Origin: Paramecium sonneborni
Taxonomy: Eukaryota > Ciliophora > Oligohymenophorea > Peniculida > Parameciidae
Length of the DNA stretch: 64,000 nt
NCBI GenBank assembly: GCA_905182985.1
Contig: CAJJDN010000003.1
Coordinates: 259,163 to 323,162, forward strand
Direction of reading: 5' to 3'
Shown here: positions 12,197 to 25,385 of the stretch, one piece after another
Layout of the letters: every line of letters starts with the position of its first letter
Position numbering within the stretch: the first letter of the stretch is position 1
Notes under the pieces: generated by a model
Databases searched by the model: none
The model's input: the letters and a program-made list of their open reading frames with translations, nothing else
What the model was told of the DNA's origin: nothing
Made by a program: the position numbers and the translations under genes

Positions 12197-15100
12197 ATGT
12201 CAATAATTCTAACTAATTAAAAACAATAAAGAAAGCTTCCTTTACTTAAAGATTATACAAGGTAAAAGAAAGAGATGTTAAAAACATTCTTTACAACTAA
12301 GACTAGTAGATCTGAATCTAGATCTAAATAAACAAATGAAATTTGTAAAGAAGAGAAATCATATTATTTCGATGAAAGCATAAAGAAATAAAAGAATGCA
12401 TTTTATCTATCATAAAAGTTTATTAGATAAACTCCACGAATTTTTCCTGCAAAGACAGATATTTAAATGAACCAGAGCGAAGAGATAAGTGAAGATAGTT
12501 CTGAGAAATCAAAGAGTAGCGTGGATGTTTTTGATCTAGACAAACATAAAGAGCATGTTAAAAATAAATTAAGTATATGAGAGTTTTAATTCAGAGATAC
12601 AAATAAGGATGAATCATATTTTGGGTTCTTAAAGAACTAAGATAAATTGAAAGACATTGCTTAGAATTTCATAAAGGAAGATGGAATGAATCCAATTTAC
12701 TATTTTTGTGTTCATGATAGTTTATTTCCAAAAAGAATTGATTTAACTAATTGTTTAGTAGATAAAAAGGAGATGAATTTTACTAATTTAGGGATAGGAT
12801 CTAAATATTATCCCATATTGACTACTTTATTGAAATCACAAAAGAGTTAAAGAATAAAGTAATTATATTTAAGTGATAATAATTTGAAAGATTAGGAATT
12901 AAGTCTGATTATAGACTGTATTCCTCTATCGTTAAAAGATTTAAAGCTTTCAAATAATAAATTAGGGAAAGGAGGAGCCTTGCTTTTGGAAAAATTGATA
13001 ATAACTCATAAAAGGTATTTATTTTTATAGTTTTATAGTATCAAATACTTAAATGTTGCTAACAATGTTTTAGGAGATATAGGAGCATAAATTTTATTAA
13101 ATGCTTTAATGAAGAATAATACAGTTACAAGATTGAATCTATCAGAGAATGGTTTAACAGATTTAATCTCATAAGTTTTGTATAATTTCTTAGGTAATAA
13201 CAAAACAGTCGAAGTTTTAATGTTAAATTGGAATTATTTAGGATCATTGTCAGGATAATTTATTGCCAAAGGATTATCTAATAATAGAACATTAAAAGTA
13301 ATAGATCTTAGTTATAATCATCTTGGATAGAATAATTGTATGATTTATTGGAGTGAAATCATATCGAATCCAAAAGTTTCACTCACTCATATTGATCTGT
13401 CTTATAATCAATTTAGTGAGTAACAATTAAGAATTTTGAATGAAGCATTAAAAAAGAATAATCAGATATATGGATTACATATTGAAGGAAATAAATGTCC
13501 AGCATATGTAGATCCTAATGGATTTATTCAATTTACTAATGATGGATTACAACTTTAAGGTAGTCCTTTTAGATTATAATAAAAGAAATATGAAATAGAT
13601 GGAGTTAATTTTATACCAGAATTAAATAATGGTTTAATTGGTAGTGATTGTTGTTGGATTTGTTAAGGATGGATGGAATTTAAATTTAATTACACACCAG
13701 ATGAATTTAATGGTGATATACCAATTTTTCTTCATCTTGATTTTTTAGAGTAATATTATTATAAAATAAAAATAGTTATAAACCAATACCAATGACATCA
13801 AGTTTAGAATTAAAAGAATAGATGAAATAACAAAGAAAGAGCAAATCTGTTGAACCTTAATTAACAACAGGAGAAATAATCTATTAATTAAAATAAGTAA
13901 TTAATGATGATAAAAAAATTACTATGGCTGCAATTTAAGAAGCTTATGATATTGAAACTAAAGATGAAATTGTAGATGAAAGATGTTTAGATGATCTAGA
14001 CAAATTTTATTATACTACTTATTAAATGTGTCCACCTAAAAGAAGAATTCTATATTTCTTTAGTAATCCAATATAAGAACACTACTTTATAGATAAAAAT
14101 TCATTAAGCATGTAATCTCCACCTGATGATTTAATATTGCAAGGCAAAGATTCTAAATTTTAATATCATTAATTTGCTGATGGAACTAAACTTAAATTTA
14201 AGAAAATTACTTAAATTAATTATTTATTATCCAAATAAGAATATGTGATTGATGATAAAAATGATTATAAACCATTAGTTAAAATATTTCCTCGTTCTGC
14301 TTAAAAAAAATATATTCTGAGGAAATTTGCAAATAACTCTATCAAGAAAAAAGTTAATATTATCTTTTGGAATAAAGAAGATTCATGTTTTAAGTAATTT
14401 TAAGGAGATAGTGATGATTTATTAGATAGTTGTTTAGATTTTGATTGGTCATGTAGTAAGATAACAAGATTCGTTAGAAATGAATATGAAAGAACAAAAA
14501 TGAAAGAATATTTTAGATAACAGTATTAATTATTAAAAGATGTATATAAATACCTTTCAAGTTTTGGACATTAACCTCCTTAATTTGATTTGTTTTGTAT
14601 ATAATTTGGATAATTTTAAAAGTTGGTTCAATAATTAGGATTGATTGATGGAGTTGATTTGAAAATTTAAGATGTAGAGAGTGATTTAATATCAATAAAG
14701 AACAATGTAGATAATAAATTTATTTATAATCCAGATTAAGCATTAATAAGATATTAATTTATTGAAAGTCTTTACAGATTAGCTTTAGATAAATATGTAA
14801 GAACAAATACTGTAAAAAATGCTGCAGATGCAGTTTATCGATTATTGAAAGAATTTAAACCATATTTCAATAATTTTGATTCAACTTAAGAATGGAGATT
14901 AAAGAGATTATGGAATAAGGAATGTGATACATTAATATAATTTAAGATGGGATATTTAAAAAGATTATATGATCACATAACAGATATAAGTAATAGAAGA
15001 TGGTATTTTAAGTTAAAATGGATTTCAATAAAAGAATATAAGGAATTTTGTAAATAGGTAGGATTAAATGAATATCTAAGTGATAAGTAATAAGTGATAA

Positions 15101-15657
15101 TTTACAATTTTTCAATGATGTCATAAGTGGATGAATTAAATTAAGATAGAAATGTTAGAATGACTTTAATAGAGTTTATAGAATCATTAGCAAGAATGGC
15201 TGAGAGAATAAGTCCAGCACCAATAGGAGAAAGAGTATCAGATTGGGATTATTAATAAAGAACTACTTTGCCTTTACATGTTAAGTTAGAATCATTGCTT
15301 ACATATATTTATATAAAAGTAAATAAAAAGTAAATAAAATAAAATATTATAAGAGGGGCATTTGAATCATTTAATGATGTATTTGGAGATGAATAATAAT
15401 TAAAAATATTATTTATGCCATCTCCAGATAGTGTAATAAGTGAGGAAGAGTATAGTAATACAATTGATAGTTTGACTACTTATAATACATTATCTTATTT
15501 GAGTAATAATATAGTTGAATATTTAGATCTTCATAAATAACCATACTTAAATCCAGATTATGTACATTTTTTGCAAAATCAGGTACCAAATTAACCTAAA
15601 TTTCATGGTCCTCTTTTGATTAGAAGATTTTCTAGATATGATAAGAAAAATAAATGA
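12197..15657 (+). CDS. Large leucine-rich-repeat protein
   Basis: Three introns (24, 24 and 26 nt; the second is 13017-13040) leave 1,129 codons with stop. The N-terminal 180 residues are charged. Then come about six ribonuclease-inhibitor-type LRRs, visible as repeats such as LYLSDNNL, LKLSNNKL, LNLSENGL, IDLSYNHL and IDLSYNQF at about 28-residue spacing. A Cys/Trp segment (CCWICQGWMEF) follows and the remaining 650 residues form a long domain I do not recognise, rich in Asp, Tyr and Phe, with repeated helical segments. RNI-type LRRs bind proteins; related ciliate proteins are often axonemal or cortical, but no targeting signal is visible. The frame is uninterrupted only when copy 2 of the duplicated segment is used. 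Confidence 0.85.
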
Positions 15658-15676
15658 ATATTAATTTTAATTATTG

Positions 15677-17235
15677 ATGTAAAGTGAATAATTGAGTGAG
15701 TAAAAATTATATGCTTGGGGAAGTGCAGAATGTGATTAATTTTTGGCTAAGGATGAAGAGGATGAAGAAATGTATGAAGTAAAAAGGCCATATCAAATAA
15801 AAGAATTGAATAATCTTTCTATTACTTAAGTAGCATGTGGAGGAATGCATGCCTTAATTTTGACATAATAAGGAAAAGTAATAATTTATTAAATCTAAAA
15901 TAGGTTTATTCTTTTGGATGTGATGACAAAGGAGTACTTGGAAGACCAGTAATAGAAGGATAAGATACTAGAGTACCTGCAATCATTACAGATCTACCTC
16001 CTGTTAATATGATTGCTTGTGGTAGTTCTCATTCCATTGCTGCCAATTCTAATGGTATAGTCTATTTCTGGGGTTTTTATGCTAATACTCATGGTCCTAT
16101 TGGAGAACCAGTATAAAGACCTAAAAAAATGGATAATATTACAGATGGGATCTAAAAAATACTATGTGGTTAAAATCATACTATGGTTTTATTATCCAAT
16201 TAAAAAGTATACTCATTATATATATCTAGTTATTAACTTGGGGTGATGCAGAAACCTTAGTTATTGGTAGAAAAAGTGAAACTAGAAGATCTGTTATGCA
16301 AAATTTAAATCCTTAACCTATCAAAATGAAAAAACCAATTTTAAATATTTTTACAGGAGCTTCACATGCATTTGTCAAAGTTTAAATAAAAGATAATAAA
16401 GTTGGTATTTATGGATGGGGTTTGAATAATTATGGACAACTTGGTATTGGAAATTAAGAAAATTAATAATTACCTGTATTAATTGAATTTTTTGATAATA
16501 TTGATGTTATTGATATGGTTGGTGGAGAACATCATACTATTGCTCTTGATTCTTAAGGAAACCTATATTCTTTTGGTAGACATGATGATGGATAACTTGG
16601 TTTAGGAGAAGAAATAAATTAATAATTAAAAGAGTAAGCTCAAAAATAATTAGAGGAGGAAATATAATCATAAAAACTTAATGAAACCAACAAAAAAAAA
16701 GTTAGCAAAAAAAATAAATAATAAGGAGAATTATTTGAAATTTAAAAGTCTGATAAAGTTATTGGATATGAATTTATTACTCTTCCATAACTCATAACAG
16801 ATATTCCAAAAATGTAATCAATTTATTCTTCTATGCATTTTAATTTTGCTATTTCTTAATAAAGCTAAATATTCTCTTGGGGAAATGGCTAAAGTTTTGT
16901 TTTAGGTACTAGAAATGAGAATTCCCAATTCAAACCTAAAGATGTATTTTATTATATTATCAATTTAGATAACTTCCATATTTAAAAATGAAAAATTATT
17001 ATAAATATCTCTTGGTGCTAGTCATGTTATTGCTTATACTTCTACTGATCTTAATTATAGCACTCAAAAAATTGATGAATCAATCATTAAAATATAAGAA
17101 TAAAAAACAAAAATTAAAAAGACGAGAAAAAGCAATAGTAGAGATAAAAGTAGGGAAAAAAGTGTATCTATGAAAAGAAGCGTATAGAAATTTGATGACA
17201 GTTTAATTCCAGTTAAAGATTTGAAAATTGATTGA
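15677..17235 (+). CDS. RCC1-repeat protein
   Basis: Seven-bladed RCC1-type propeller, 494 residues after removing introns of 26, 23 and 25 nt. Blade signatures recur: YAWGSAEC, VACGGMHALIL, VYSFGCDDKGVLG, IACGSSHSIA, YGWGLNNYGQLGIGN, GGEHHTIAL, YSFGRHDDGQLGLG and, after the last intron, SLGASHVIAYTS. A charged Gln/Glu/Lys insertion (about 16620-16740) interrupts one blade, and a basic Ser/Lys/Arg tail follows the propeller. RCC1 folds act as Ran exchange factors or as general interaction platforms. The Ran-specific residues cannot be checked here, so I call it only RCC1-like. The apparent membrane-like frame at 16988-17173 is a shadow in another phase. Confidence 0.88.
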
Positions 17236-17260
17236 TAAATAAATTTTTAGTTTTATTATT

Positions 17261-18193
17261 TCATAATTATAATTCTTTTTCTTTTTATTCTACTAATTGT
17301 AAAAGATATCGATTTTCATGCTTTTCATCTAAATGATGACGATCTATAAATTTATTAGCTATTTCTCCTATCTTTTTTGTTTTTGCTTTCTATAGAAATT
17401 TTTATCTTTACTATTCTTAAACTATTATTTTTTCAATAAACTCTCTATGTTCCTCTTCTTTATCTTCTTTTATTTTAGCTTACTTTTATTCATAAGTTTT
17501 CATTTCATTTTTTAGTTCATTATATATTTAAGAATTTTATGTAAACATTTTTGATCTATGAATCATTTCTTGTACTTCATGTTCATAACGTAAAAATGTA
17601 AACATGTCTTCACTTTAAAAATAAATATTCAAAATTCCATCTTCATAATATTCTTATATGTCTTTACAGTCATTATTGTGTTCAAGAGACTTTACAAAAT
17701 TAATGTTAACTCTTTCATAATCTAATTAATTTGATGTGACCACTTAAGATTCAATTTTTTAAGATTCATTTTTATTTTGATGAAATAATGGTGAATTTAT
17801 GAAGGATGAATTATTTTTATTATGATTAGGTTATTTGCATAACTTTTTCAAATTATCTTTTGCTATCAAAAATTCATTTTTAATATCTTTATTCATAGAT
17901 TCATCTGAATTAGAAGTACTAGTATTAGAAACCTCCAATTAAAAATTAGTTTTCTATTATTTAAATTTCTTTCCTTTTTTATCTCTTCTTCTTCTTTATT
18001 AAGGTTATCCTTATTATCTTGGAGATATTGTAGGTGAAGAAACATAAGGAATTGCCTTCAATTTTTACCTTAAATGTTAAAAATGCTCTTTAACCTTTTC
18101 AGAGCTATCAGGTCCATTTAGAGGTTGATTTTAAAGAATTAGACTTTAAGAGATAGACTTTTTTGATCTAGAAATTCTTTAAACTTATAACAT
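17261..18193 (-). CDS. Coiled-coil protein, unknown function
   Basis: One intron-free frame of 311 codons from ATG at 18193 to TGA at 17263-17261. The N-terminal third is Ser/Pro/Gln-rich with a basic patch (RRRRDKKGKK). The C-terminal half is a long charged helix rich in Lys, Glu and Gln, with EHEVQEMIHRSKMF and later ANKFIDRHHLDEKHENR. I do not recognise the family. The next gene starts only 6 bp upstream on the other strand. The 5' part lies inside a duplicated assembly segment, so an incomplete copy also appears at 18767-19359. Confidence 0.78.
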
Positions 18194-18199
18194 TAATTA

Positions 18200-18765
18200 A
18201 TGAGCAGAAAAAACTCTCCTGAAAAAATTCCATTATCAACACATTCAGCCAGAAATTAAGGTAAAGGTCTAAATATTATTGATCTTATTACAAAGAAGAA
18301 CTTTTAAGAATAAGCACCATCTACTATTTTATTTTCAGATGAAATAAAAAAACTAAAATCATGTGACATGTGTTTATAATTATAAAACGAACTTGACAAT
18401 CATGTTAAATAAGATAGATTTTAATTAGTTATTGAGAAACTATGGAAAAAGTTTAGGAAAATTGAAGATGAAAATTAAAAACTCTTAATAAAAATTGGTA
18501 ACCTTGAAAGATCACTTATAGAATAATAAGAACTCTTTTAAGCATTTAATAACTAATATATTAATAAGTTTGGATTGGATTAACCTTAAGTTTCATATAA
18601 ATACATTACATTAGAATAAGAATAACTTGAAAGGTTAGAAAAAAAAGTTTCTAAAGATGCACAAAAAGGAATTAAAAACATCGAAGATAATCTTATAAAA
18701 AATTTAAATAAAGAAATATAAGCTAAATTTAACTTTATTTAAGAATATTAATTAGAAACTAATCT
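18200..18765 (+). pseudogene. Artefactual truncated copy of coiled-coil gene
   Basis: Same sequence as 19366-19931; cut off by the N. Not a biological gene copy. Confidence 0.85.
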
Positions 18766-18766
18766 N

Positions 18767-19359
18767 AACATGTCTTCACTTTAAAAATAAATATTCAAAA
18801 TTCCATCTTCATAATATTCTTATATGTCTTTACAGTCATTATTGTGTTCAAGAGACTTTACAAAATTAATGTTAACTCTTTCATAATCTAATTAATTTGA
18901 TGTGACCACTTAAGATTCAATTTTTTAAGATTCATTTTTATTTTGATGAAATAATGGTGAATTTATGAAGGATGAATTATTTTTATTATGATTAGGTTAT
19001 TTGCATAACTTTTTCAAATTATCTTTTGCTATCAAAAATTCATTTTTAATATCTTTATTCATAGATTCATCTGAATTAGAAGTACTAGTATTAGAAACCT
19101 CCAATTAAAAATTAGTTTTCTATTATTTAAATTTCTTTCCTTTTTTATCTCTTCTTCTTCTTTATTAAGGTTATCCTTATTATCTTGGAGATATTGTAGG
19201 TGAAGAAACATAAGGAATTGCCTTCAATTTTTACCTTAAATGTTAAAAATGCTCTTTAACCTTTTCAGAGCTATCAGGTCCATTTAGAGGTTGATTTTAA
19301 AGAATTAGACTTTAAGAGATAGACTTTTTTGATCTAGAAATTCTTTAAACTTATAACAT
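18767..19359 (-). pseudogene. Artefactual truncated copy of coiled-coil gene 17261-18193
   Basis: Contains the ATG and 5' part of the minus-strand coiled-coil gene again but lacks its 3' end, which the N cuts off. Confidence 0.85.
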
Positions 19360-19365
19360 TAATTA

Positions 19366-20288
19366 ATGAGCAGAAAAAACTCTCCTGAAAAAATTCCATT
19401 ATCAACACATTCAGCCAGAAATTAAGGTAAAGGTCTAAATATTATTGATCTTATTACAAAGAAGAACTTTTAAGAATAAGCACCATCTACTATTTTATTT
19501 TCAGATGAAATAAAAAAACTAAAATCATGTGACATGTGTTTATAATTATAAAACGAACTTGACAATCATGTTAAATAAGATAGATTTTAATTAGTTATTG
19601 AGAAACTATGGAAAAAGTTTAGGAAAATTGAAGATGAAAATTAAAAACTCTTAATAAAAATTGGTAACCTTGAAAGATCACTTATAGAATAATAAGAACT
19701 CTTTTAAGCATTTAATAACTAATATATTAATAAGTTTGGATTGGATTAACCTTAAGTTTCATATAAATACATTACATTAGAATAAGAATAACTTGAAAGG
19801 TTAGAAAAAAAAGTTTCTAAAGATGCACAAAAAGGAATTAAAAACATCGAAGATAATCTTATAAAAAATTTAAATAAAGAAATATAAGCTAAATTTAACT
19901 TTATTTAAGAATATTAATTAGAAACTAATCTTAAATTAACAAATGTCTTTTAATAAATGGATTTATTACATAATAAATTAGAAATTCTAATTCCAGATCT
20001 CATTGAAAAAAATAATAATATTGAAGCAACTCTAAAAGAAAATAATAAAATCATTAATAGCCATAATATTAACATTTTAGATATCTAAAAATAGGTAATT
20101 TTTATTATTTAACTAAGTATAGTGATATAGATTCCGATTTAATCAAAATATTTCAACATATAAAAACTTTATTATAAACTAATTATAAAGTAGATTAGAT
20201 GGAGTAATCAATAAATAATTTGAAGTTTCAATTAAGTCAACTTACTGATACGGTAAATGATATTGAAGATATTATATCTAAATCATGA
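19366..20288 (+). CDS. Coiled-coil protein, unknown function
   Basis: 300 codons with stop once a 23-nt intron (20095-20117, GTAATTTT...CTAAG) is removed. Splicing at the AAG gives an in-phase join to YSDIDSDLIKIFQHIK; ending the intron at the next TAG would break the frame, so this looks like a real AAG acceptor. The first 45 residues are Ser-rich, and the rest is nearly continuous heptad-like helix (Leu/Ile spaced by Glu, Lys, Gln, Asn). No catalytic motif. Divergent from the preceding minus-strand gene with about 6 bp between start codons. Could be cytoskeletal. Confidence 0.78.
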
Positions 20289-20704
20289 AGTTCAACTTTT
20301 ACTCATCAATAAAAGTGAATTTTATAAATTTATAATAAAAAATTTAATAATAGACTTTCTAACCATTTCTAAGCAAAATTGTTCATAAATTTATGTCTCA
20401 TCATTAAAAAAAATTTAAAAACCAAACATTAAACCTTTGATAAATTTAATAAAGTTAATTATAAATTTTTTAGATTAATAATTTTCTCATTTAATCTAAA
20501 AATTATTATTAATAAGTAGGTTTATATCAATTTAAGATAATAGTTATATAACTTCAATAATTAGTAATTAGCTATTAGGAATAAATAAGTCTTTTTTTAT
20601 TATTTAGAGATTGATAAAAATTAGATTAAAATATTTTAGAATAGCAATTGAATTCATATAAAAAAATGAAGCTAATTAAATAAATTCGAAAAAAAATAAA
20701 AGAT
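20289..20704. other. Intergenic between convergent coiled-coil genes
   Basis: AT-rich 3' region of the two convergent genes. Short open frames only; nothing recognisable. Confidence 0.5.
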
Positions 20705-21346
20705 TCACTCGCCTTACTTACTATTTTCTATTTATTAGATTAATTTTTAATTCTTTTCTGTTACATCCTAAAATTAACAATATTATTTACCCTTATTTGA
20801 GCTCTTAAACTTTTAAGACGTTTATCAAATTCAAATTATTAATCTTCTAAGTCAGCTCTCTCTTACATATATTAAAATAACTCTTAATTCATATTCTCCA
20901 ACATATTTTTATATGAAATTTGCAAATGACTAGATATTTCTGTTTATGTAAATAGTAATTTAAATTAATTTTTAGCTTATTGAAGTTGTTTCAGCTAGTC
21001 AATTTTACTTTACTTTTCGGATTTAATATCCTATCTTTAAGATTCTAAATCATTTAATTATTATTCCTCTAGCTCTCTTATATTTTCTAATAAATATGGA
21101 TCAACCATAACTTTATCTTTTTGATATTCTATTAATTTAGACAATAATTTTACCCTTGTGTTTAATTTTTTAGATATTATCAATAATATATTTCTAATGT
21201 TCCCTCAATTATTTATATTCTTTTTCTTTTTAATTATAAACAAACAATAATTCTTGTTAATAGCGTCTCTCTTTACTAACAATGATTTCAACATCTTCTA
21301 ACCCATCTTCTGAAGGTGTTTATTCTGTATATTCTCCTTCATACAT
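20705..21346 (-). CDS. Small coiled-coil protein
   Basis: From ATG at 21346 the frame needs two introns (25 nt, GTAAAATT...TAATAG, and 23 nt, GTAAATAA...TTTTAG) and ends at TGA (20707-20705), giving 198 codons. The sequence is almost entirely Glu/Lys/Gln/Leu helix, for example LENIRELEEQQLNDLESQ and later KRLKSLRAQIRDVTEKN. No motif for a known enzyme or motor. Structural or axonemal roles are common for such ciliate proteins, but that is inference. Confidence 0.75.
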
Positions 21347-21598
21347 TAATTATATATATATCAAACAAAAAGCTTATAAAAATTATTTTAATTAAATTAA
21401 GTATCAGATATACACCATTATATTTTATTCAAAATGCAACTAACTTTGATTAATATCAAATATTCTTGATACGATAAGGCAAATTAATAATATTTTTTGG
21501 ACAAACAGATATTGATCAAAAATGTAATTTAGAAAATTAAAATAAAGTAAAATGAATATTTTTAGTAATTAATAATCATTGAAAAATAAATAATTTTA

Positions 21599-23010
21599 TC
21601 AATAATCCTAATTATCATCAATAATTCCTATATTTTCATTATTTTAAATAATAATATTACTATCATTAACTAATAATGATTATGGATTATTTTAAAGATG
21701 TAATGGACTTTAAGAAAGTTTACTTCCTAACCAACCTCCTTAGATCACTTATTAATAAGTAATCTATTATCTACAAGATGGACATGTTAATACTTTCATC
21801 AACCATTTCTTTAAACATAAATGATGAAAAATATGTCCACAAACATTTATACTAATTTCTTTTTGATTTAAATTATCTAAACATACTACACATTATGTAT
21901 ATGATTGATATTCTTGATTTTATTTAATCAATTCTTCATAATCAAAAACTTCAAAATATTTAGAAAAAAATTATCCACTAAAATTTTTTGGATTTTCCTC
22001 TAATGTTGGTGGTCTTATTTTTATCTTTAATTTTTTCTTCTTTTTTTAAATATCCTTTTTCTTACATATATTTGTGATTCCAAAACAAATAATAATAATT
22101 ATTATATTAAAGGAAGCAAGTATTACAAATTACCAATTCCCATTTAATATTTTAGCAATTTATTCTTATTTTAAAGTTAATTTAAATGTTTAATTTTTTT
22201 TACAATGTAAACCAATTATTAAACTTGAAGAATTCTAAAAGTGTTGCTTTAAATTTTGCATCAACTTTGTGAGACTTAGTTAATTATGTAAAATTGCAGT
22301 GTATGATATTTAATCTGGAATTTCATAACCTTTTACACCTAAAATTCCAAAACTTAAAGCTGAATATTTAAAAATAAATTACTTATAGGTTCAATCACAT
22401 CCTCAGCCATTAAGACAATTTATTCATGATATTAAAAAGACAAATATACAATCTTATAACCAATTAATTACATTTTATACTGCACATCTATTTGAATTTT
22501 TTACAGTTCAAATTAACAGTATGATCCAAAAAAACCATTCTAACATTCGCATTTTGATATACAACTTGCATTTTATATTATTTTATTCAAAGAATAACCT
22601 TAACAGTTGTTAACACATTAAGAGAAAGTTTTAGAATATACTTCTAATCTTACTTTAAAAGGTCCAAATCCATCTTAAACATAATAATACACATCATTAT
22701 TTTAAGGAATTTCAATTTAATGTATGTTATTATGTGTCTATATGGACTCAAAGTCAAAATATATTTCTTTTCTACTCTAAATAAATTTTGGTTTCGTTGT
22801 TCTATTGAAGTCTTGGTCCAAAATTATCTCATTCGACACAAGAGCCAAAGGATAGTTTGGCTTTTCAAAATAGAAAACTAATAAATAGCTTTCATCATTT
22901 TTTTCTAAGCTTAATTTATCAGAAATTTTGTTGGCAACTTCTAATTCAATCATTTTCAGTAATTAGTATGTATTTCCTAAAACACCAAGAAGTGACAATA
23001 ATAATATCAT
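21599..23010 (-). CDS. Membrane RING-H2 protein with EGF-like ectodomain (putative E3 ligase)
   Basis: 462 residues after removal of one 23-nt intron. Starts with a hydrophobic signal peptide (MILLLSLLGVLG). The ectodomain of about 200 residues contains a Cys cluster (CVNNCQGY..., CISKCECQNGFFGSYC), an EGF/laminin-like pattern. A transmembrane helix (VILASFNIIIIIICFGI) is followed by a basic stop-transfer run, then a cytosolic RING-H2: CVVC...CGHIFHHLC...CPSC, with all eight zinc ligands. The layout (signal, ectodomain, one membrane span, RING) matches transmembrane E3 ligases such as the PA-TM-RING group, but with EGF-like cysteines rather than a clear PA domain. It likely ubiquitinates membrane proteins in endosomes or at the surface; substrate unknown. 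Confidence 0.86.
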
Positions 23011-23126
23011 TGAATAAATCTTAAAAATAAAATACAAATTTCTAGTTGTCTTAAAATAGAAATATATATATTTTAATAAATAATAATAATGAATATATGA
23101 ATTAAATTTATTAGAATTTATAATAA

Positions 23127-25385
23127 TTATATTTCAATATTCTTCTCAAAATTATAATCTAGATCAACTATGCTGAATCTTTTATAGCTTATATAAATCA
23201 AACTTTATTAATTCTTTACAAAAATGAATAATATTAAATTATTAACCAGCCTTTAATAAATTATTATTTATAAAATTGATAAAAAAATCATAAAATTCTA
23301 TTAAAATTCTGTTTTACTTAAGCGAATGAAGTTCACTTGATTCTTAATGTTTAAATTTTGGTTTTATTCTAATAGTTGCTTTTTCAAACCTAAAATTCTT
23401 TATCAGATTTCATATAATTGAAGTACCAGAGATAATTTGAAAAATATATATTTTACAAATAATCTTACAGTCTTCATTTGATAGATTGCTGAATATAATT
23501 AAAATTAAATGTTAATTTTTTTATCTAAAAGAATTTTTAAATCTTTGACTTTTTCCTAAAAATCATTAAAAGGACATCTTTTTAATAATAAATAATAATT
23601 TTGAGATAAAGAATTTATATAATAAATGAACTTTAACGATAGTGCTGAATTAGTTTTAATATTGATTGATTTAGAATTATAAGTAACATTCTTAATTGCC
23701 TCAATTAATTCAATTCTAAAATAAAAAAATTTTAGACAAATTAAAATAATATAAAACCATAAATAAAGACAACTGATTGAATTAGAATTGTAAATTTATT
23801 GAAAATTAATATTCATAAAATTGATTAAAAAGCATATTTCAAAAAAGAAGGCTTTACCTCAATAATTTCTTATAAAAATTGTATAATAAATAAAATGTTT
23901 AATGAATGAAAGAGAAGTAATAATTTCTAAAACATATTTAAGTTATAAATAAATATTAATCTATTTATGATGTTCATAACTTAATAATTAAAGCTTCTTT
24001 AAAACAAATAATAAGAATTATAAATACAATTAAACTTTTTCAATGTCATTTTAAGTTTATAAACCTTGCAATTAAACATAAAATAAAGAAGAATATATTT
24101 GTACAAATAAGTAGTGTCTGGCTGAACATAAAAAGTAGCTACACTGCTATCCTTGTTTAACGAAATTGCATAGGGATAAAAAATAGAAAATTTCTCACCT
24201 TGATGATTTTATGGAAATGTCTTAAATAATGATAAAGGTTTAGTAAAAAAAGGATNTTATATTTCAATATTCTTCTCAAAATTATAATCTAGATCAACTA
24301 TGCTGAATCTTTTATAGCTTATATAAATCAAACTTTATTAATTCTTTACAAAAATGAATAATATTAAATTATTAACCAGCCTTTAATAAATTATTATTTA
24401 TAAAATTGATAAAAAAATCATAAAATTCTATTAAAATTCTGTTTTACTTAAGCGAATGAAGTTCACTTGATTCTTAATGTTTAAATTTTGGTTTTATTCT
24501 AATAGTTGCTTTTTCAAACCTAAAATTCTTTATCAGATTTCATATAATTGAAGTACCAGAGATAATTTGAAAAATATATATTTTACAAATAATCTTACAG
24601 TCTTCATTTGATAGATTGCTGAATATAATTAAAATTAAATGTTAATTTTTTTATCTAAAAGAATTTTTAAATCTTTGACTTTTTCCTAAAAATCATTAAA
24701 AGGACATCTTTTTAATAATAAATAATAATTTTGAGATAAAGAATTTATATAATAAATGAACTTTAACGATAGTGCTGAATTAGTTTTAATATTGATTGAT
24801 TTAGAATTATAAGTAACATTCTTAATTGCCTCAATTAATTCAATTCTAAAATAAAAAAATTTTAGACAAATTAAAATAATATAAAACCATAAATAAAGAC
24901 AACTGATTGAATTAGAATTGTAAATTTATTGAAAATTAATATTCATAAAATTGATTAAAAAGCATATTTCAAAAAAGAAGGCTTTACCTCAATAATTTCT
25001 TATAAAAATTGTATAATAAATAAAATGTTTAATGAATGAAAGAGAAGTAATAATTTCTAAAACATATTTAAGTTATAAATAAATATTAATCTATTTATGA
25101 TGTTCATAACTTAATAATTAAAGCTTCTTTAAAACAAATAATAAGAATTATAAATACAATTAAACTTTTTCAATGTCATTTTAAGTTTATAAACCTTGCA
25201 ATTAAACATAAAATAAAGAAGAATATATTTGTACAAATAAGTAGTGTCTGGCTGAACATAAAAAGTAGCTACACTGCTATCCTTGTTTAACGAAATTGCA
25301 TAGGGATAAAAAATAGAAAATTTCTCACCTTGATGATTTTATGGAAATGTCTTAAATAATGATAAAGGTTTAGTAAAAAAAGGAT
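23127..25385. repeat. Exact 1,129-bp direct repeat around N at 24256 (assembly overlap)
   Basis: Copy 1 is 23127-24255 and copy 2 is 24257-25385. The copies are identical wherever I compared them. Only one copy should exist, inside the minus-strand orphan gene. Confidence 0.93.

Larger units (their letters stand above)
10305..12787. repeat. Exact 1,241-bp direct repeat around N at 11546 (assembly overlap)
   Basis: Copy 1 is 10305-11545 and copy 2 is 11547-12787, separated only by the N. They are identical wherever I compared them. Copy 1 stops mid-gene in the LRR protein, and copy 2 continues that same gene without a break, as expected if two overlapping contigs were placed end to end. Confidence 0.93.
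17601..19931. repeat. Exact 1,165-bp direct repeat around N at 18766 (assembly overlap)
   Basis: Copy 1 is 17601-18765 and copy 2 is 18767-19931. The pair holds the divergent start region of two coiled-coil genes. Joining copy 1 upstream sequence to copy 2 downstream sequence restores both genes intact. Confidence 0.93.

Noticed and set aside
10305..12787. Recent tandem gene duplication
   Set aside because: The copies are exact, bounded by an N, and break a gene; the same occurs at four other Ns. An assembly overlap is simpler.
16988..17173. Small membrane-like frame MKNYYKYLLVLVML
   Set aside because: It lies in another phase of the last RCC1 exon, where the RCC1 blade SLGASHVIAYTS is the real reading.
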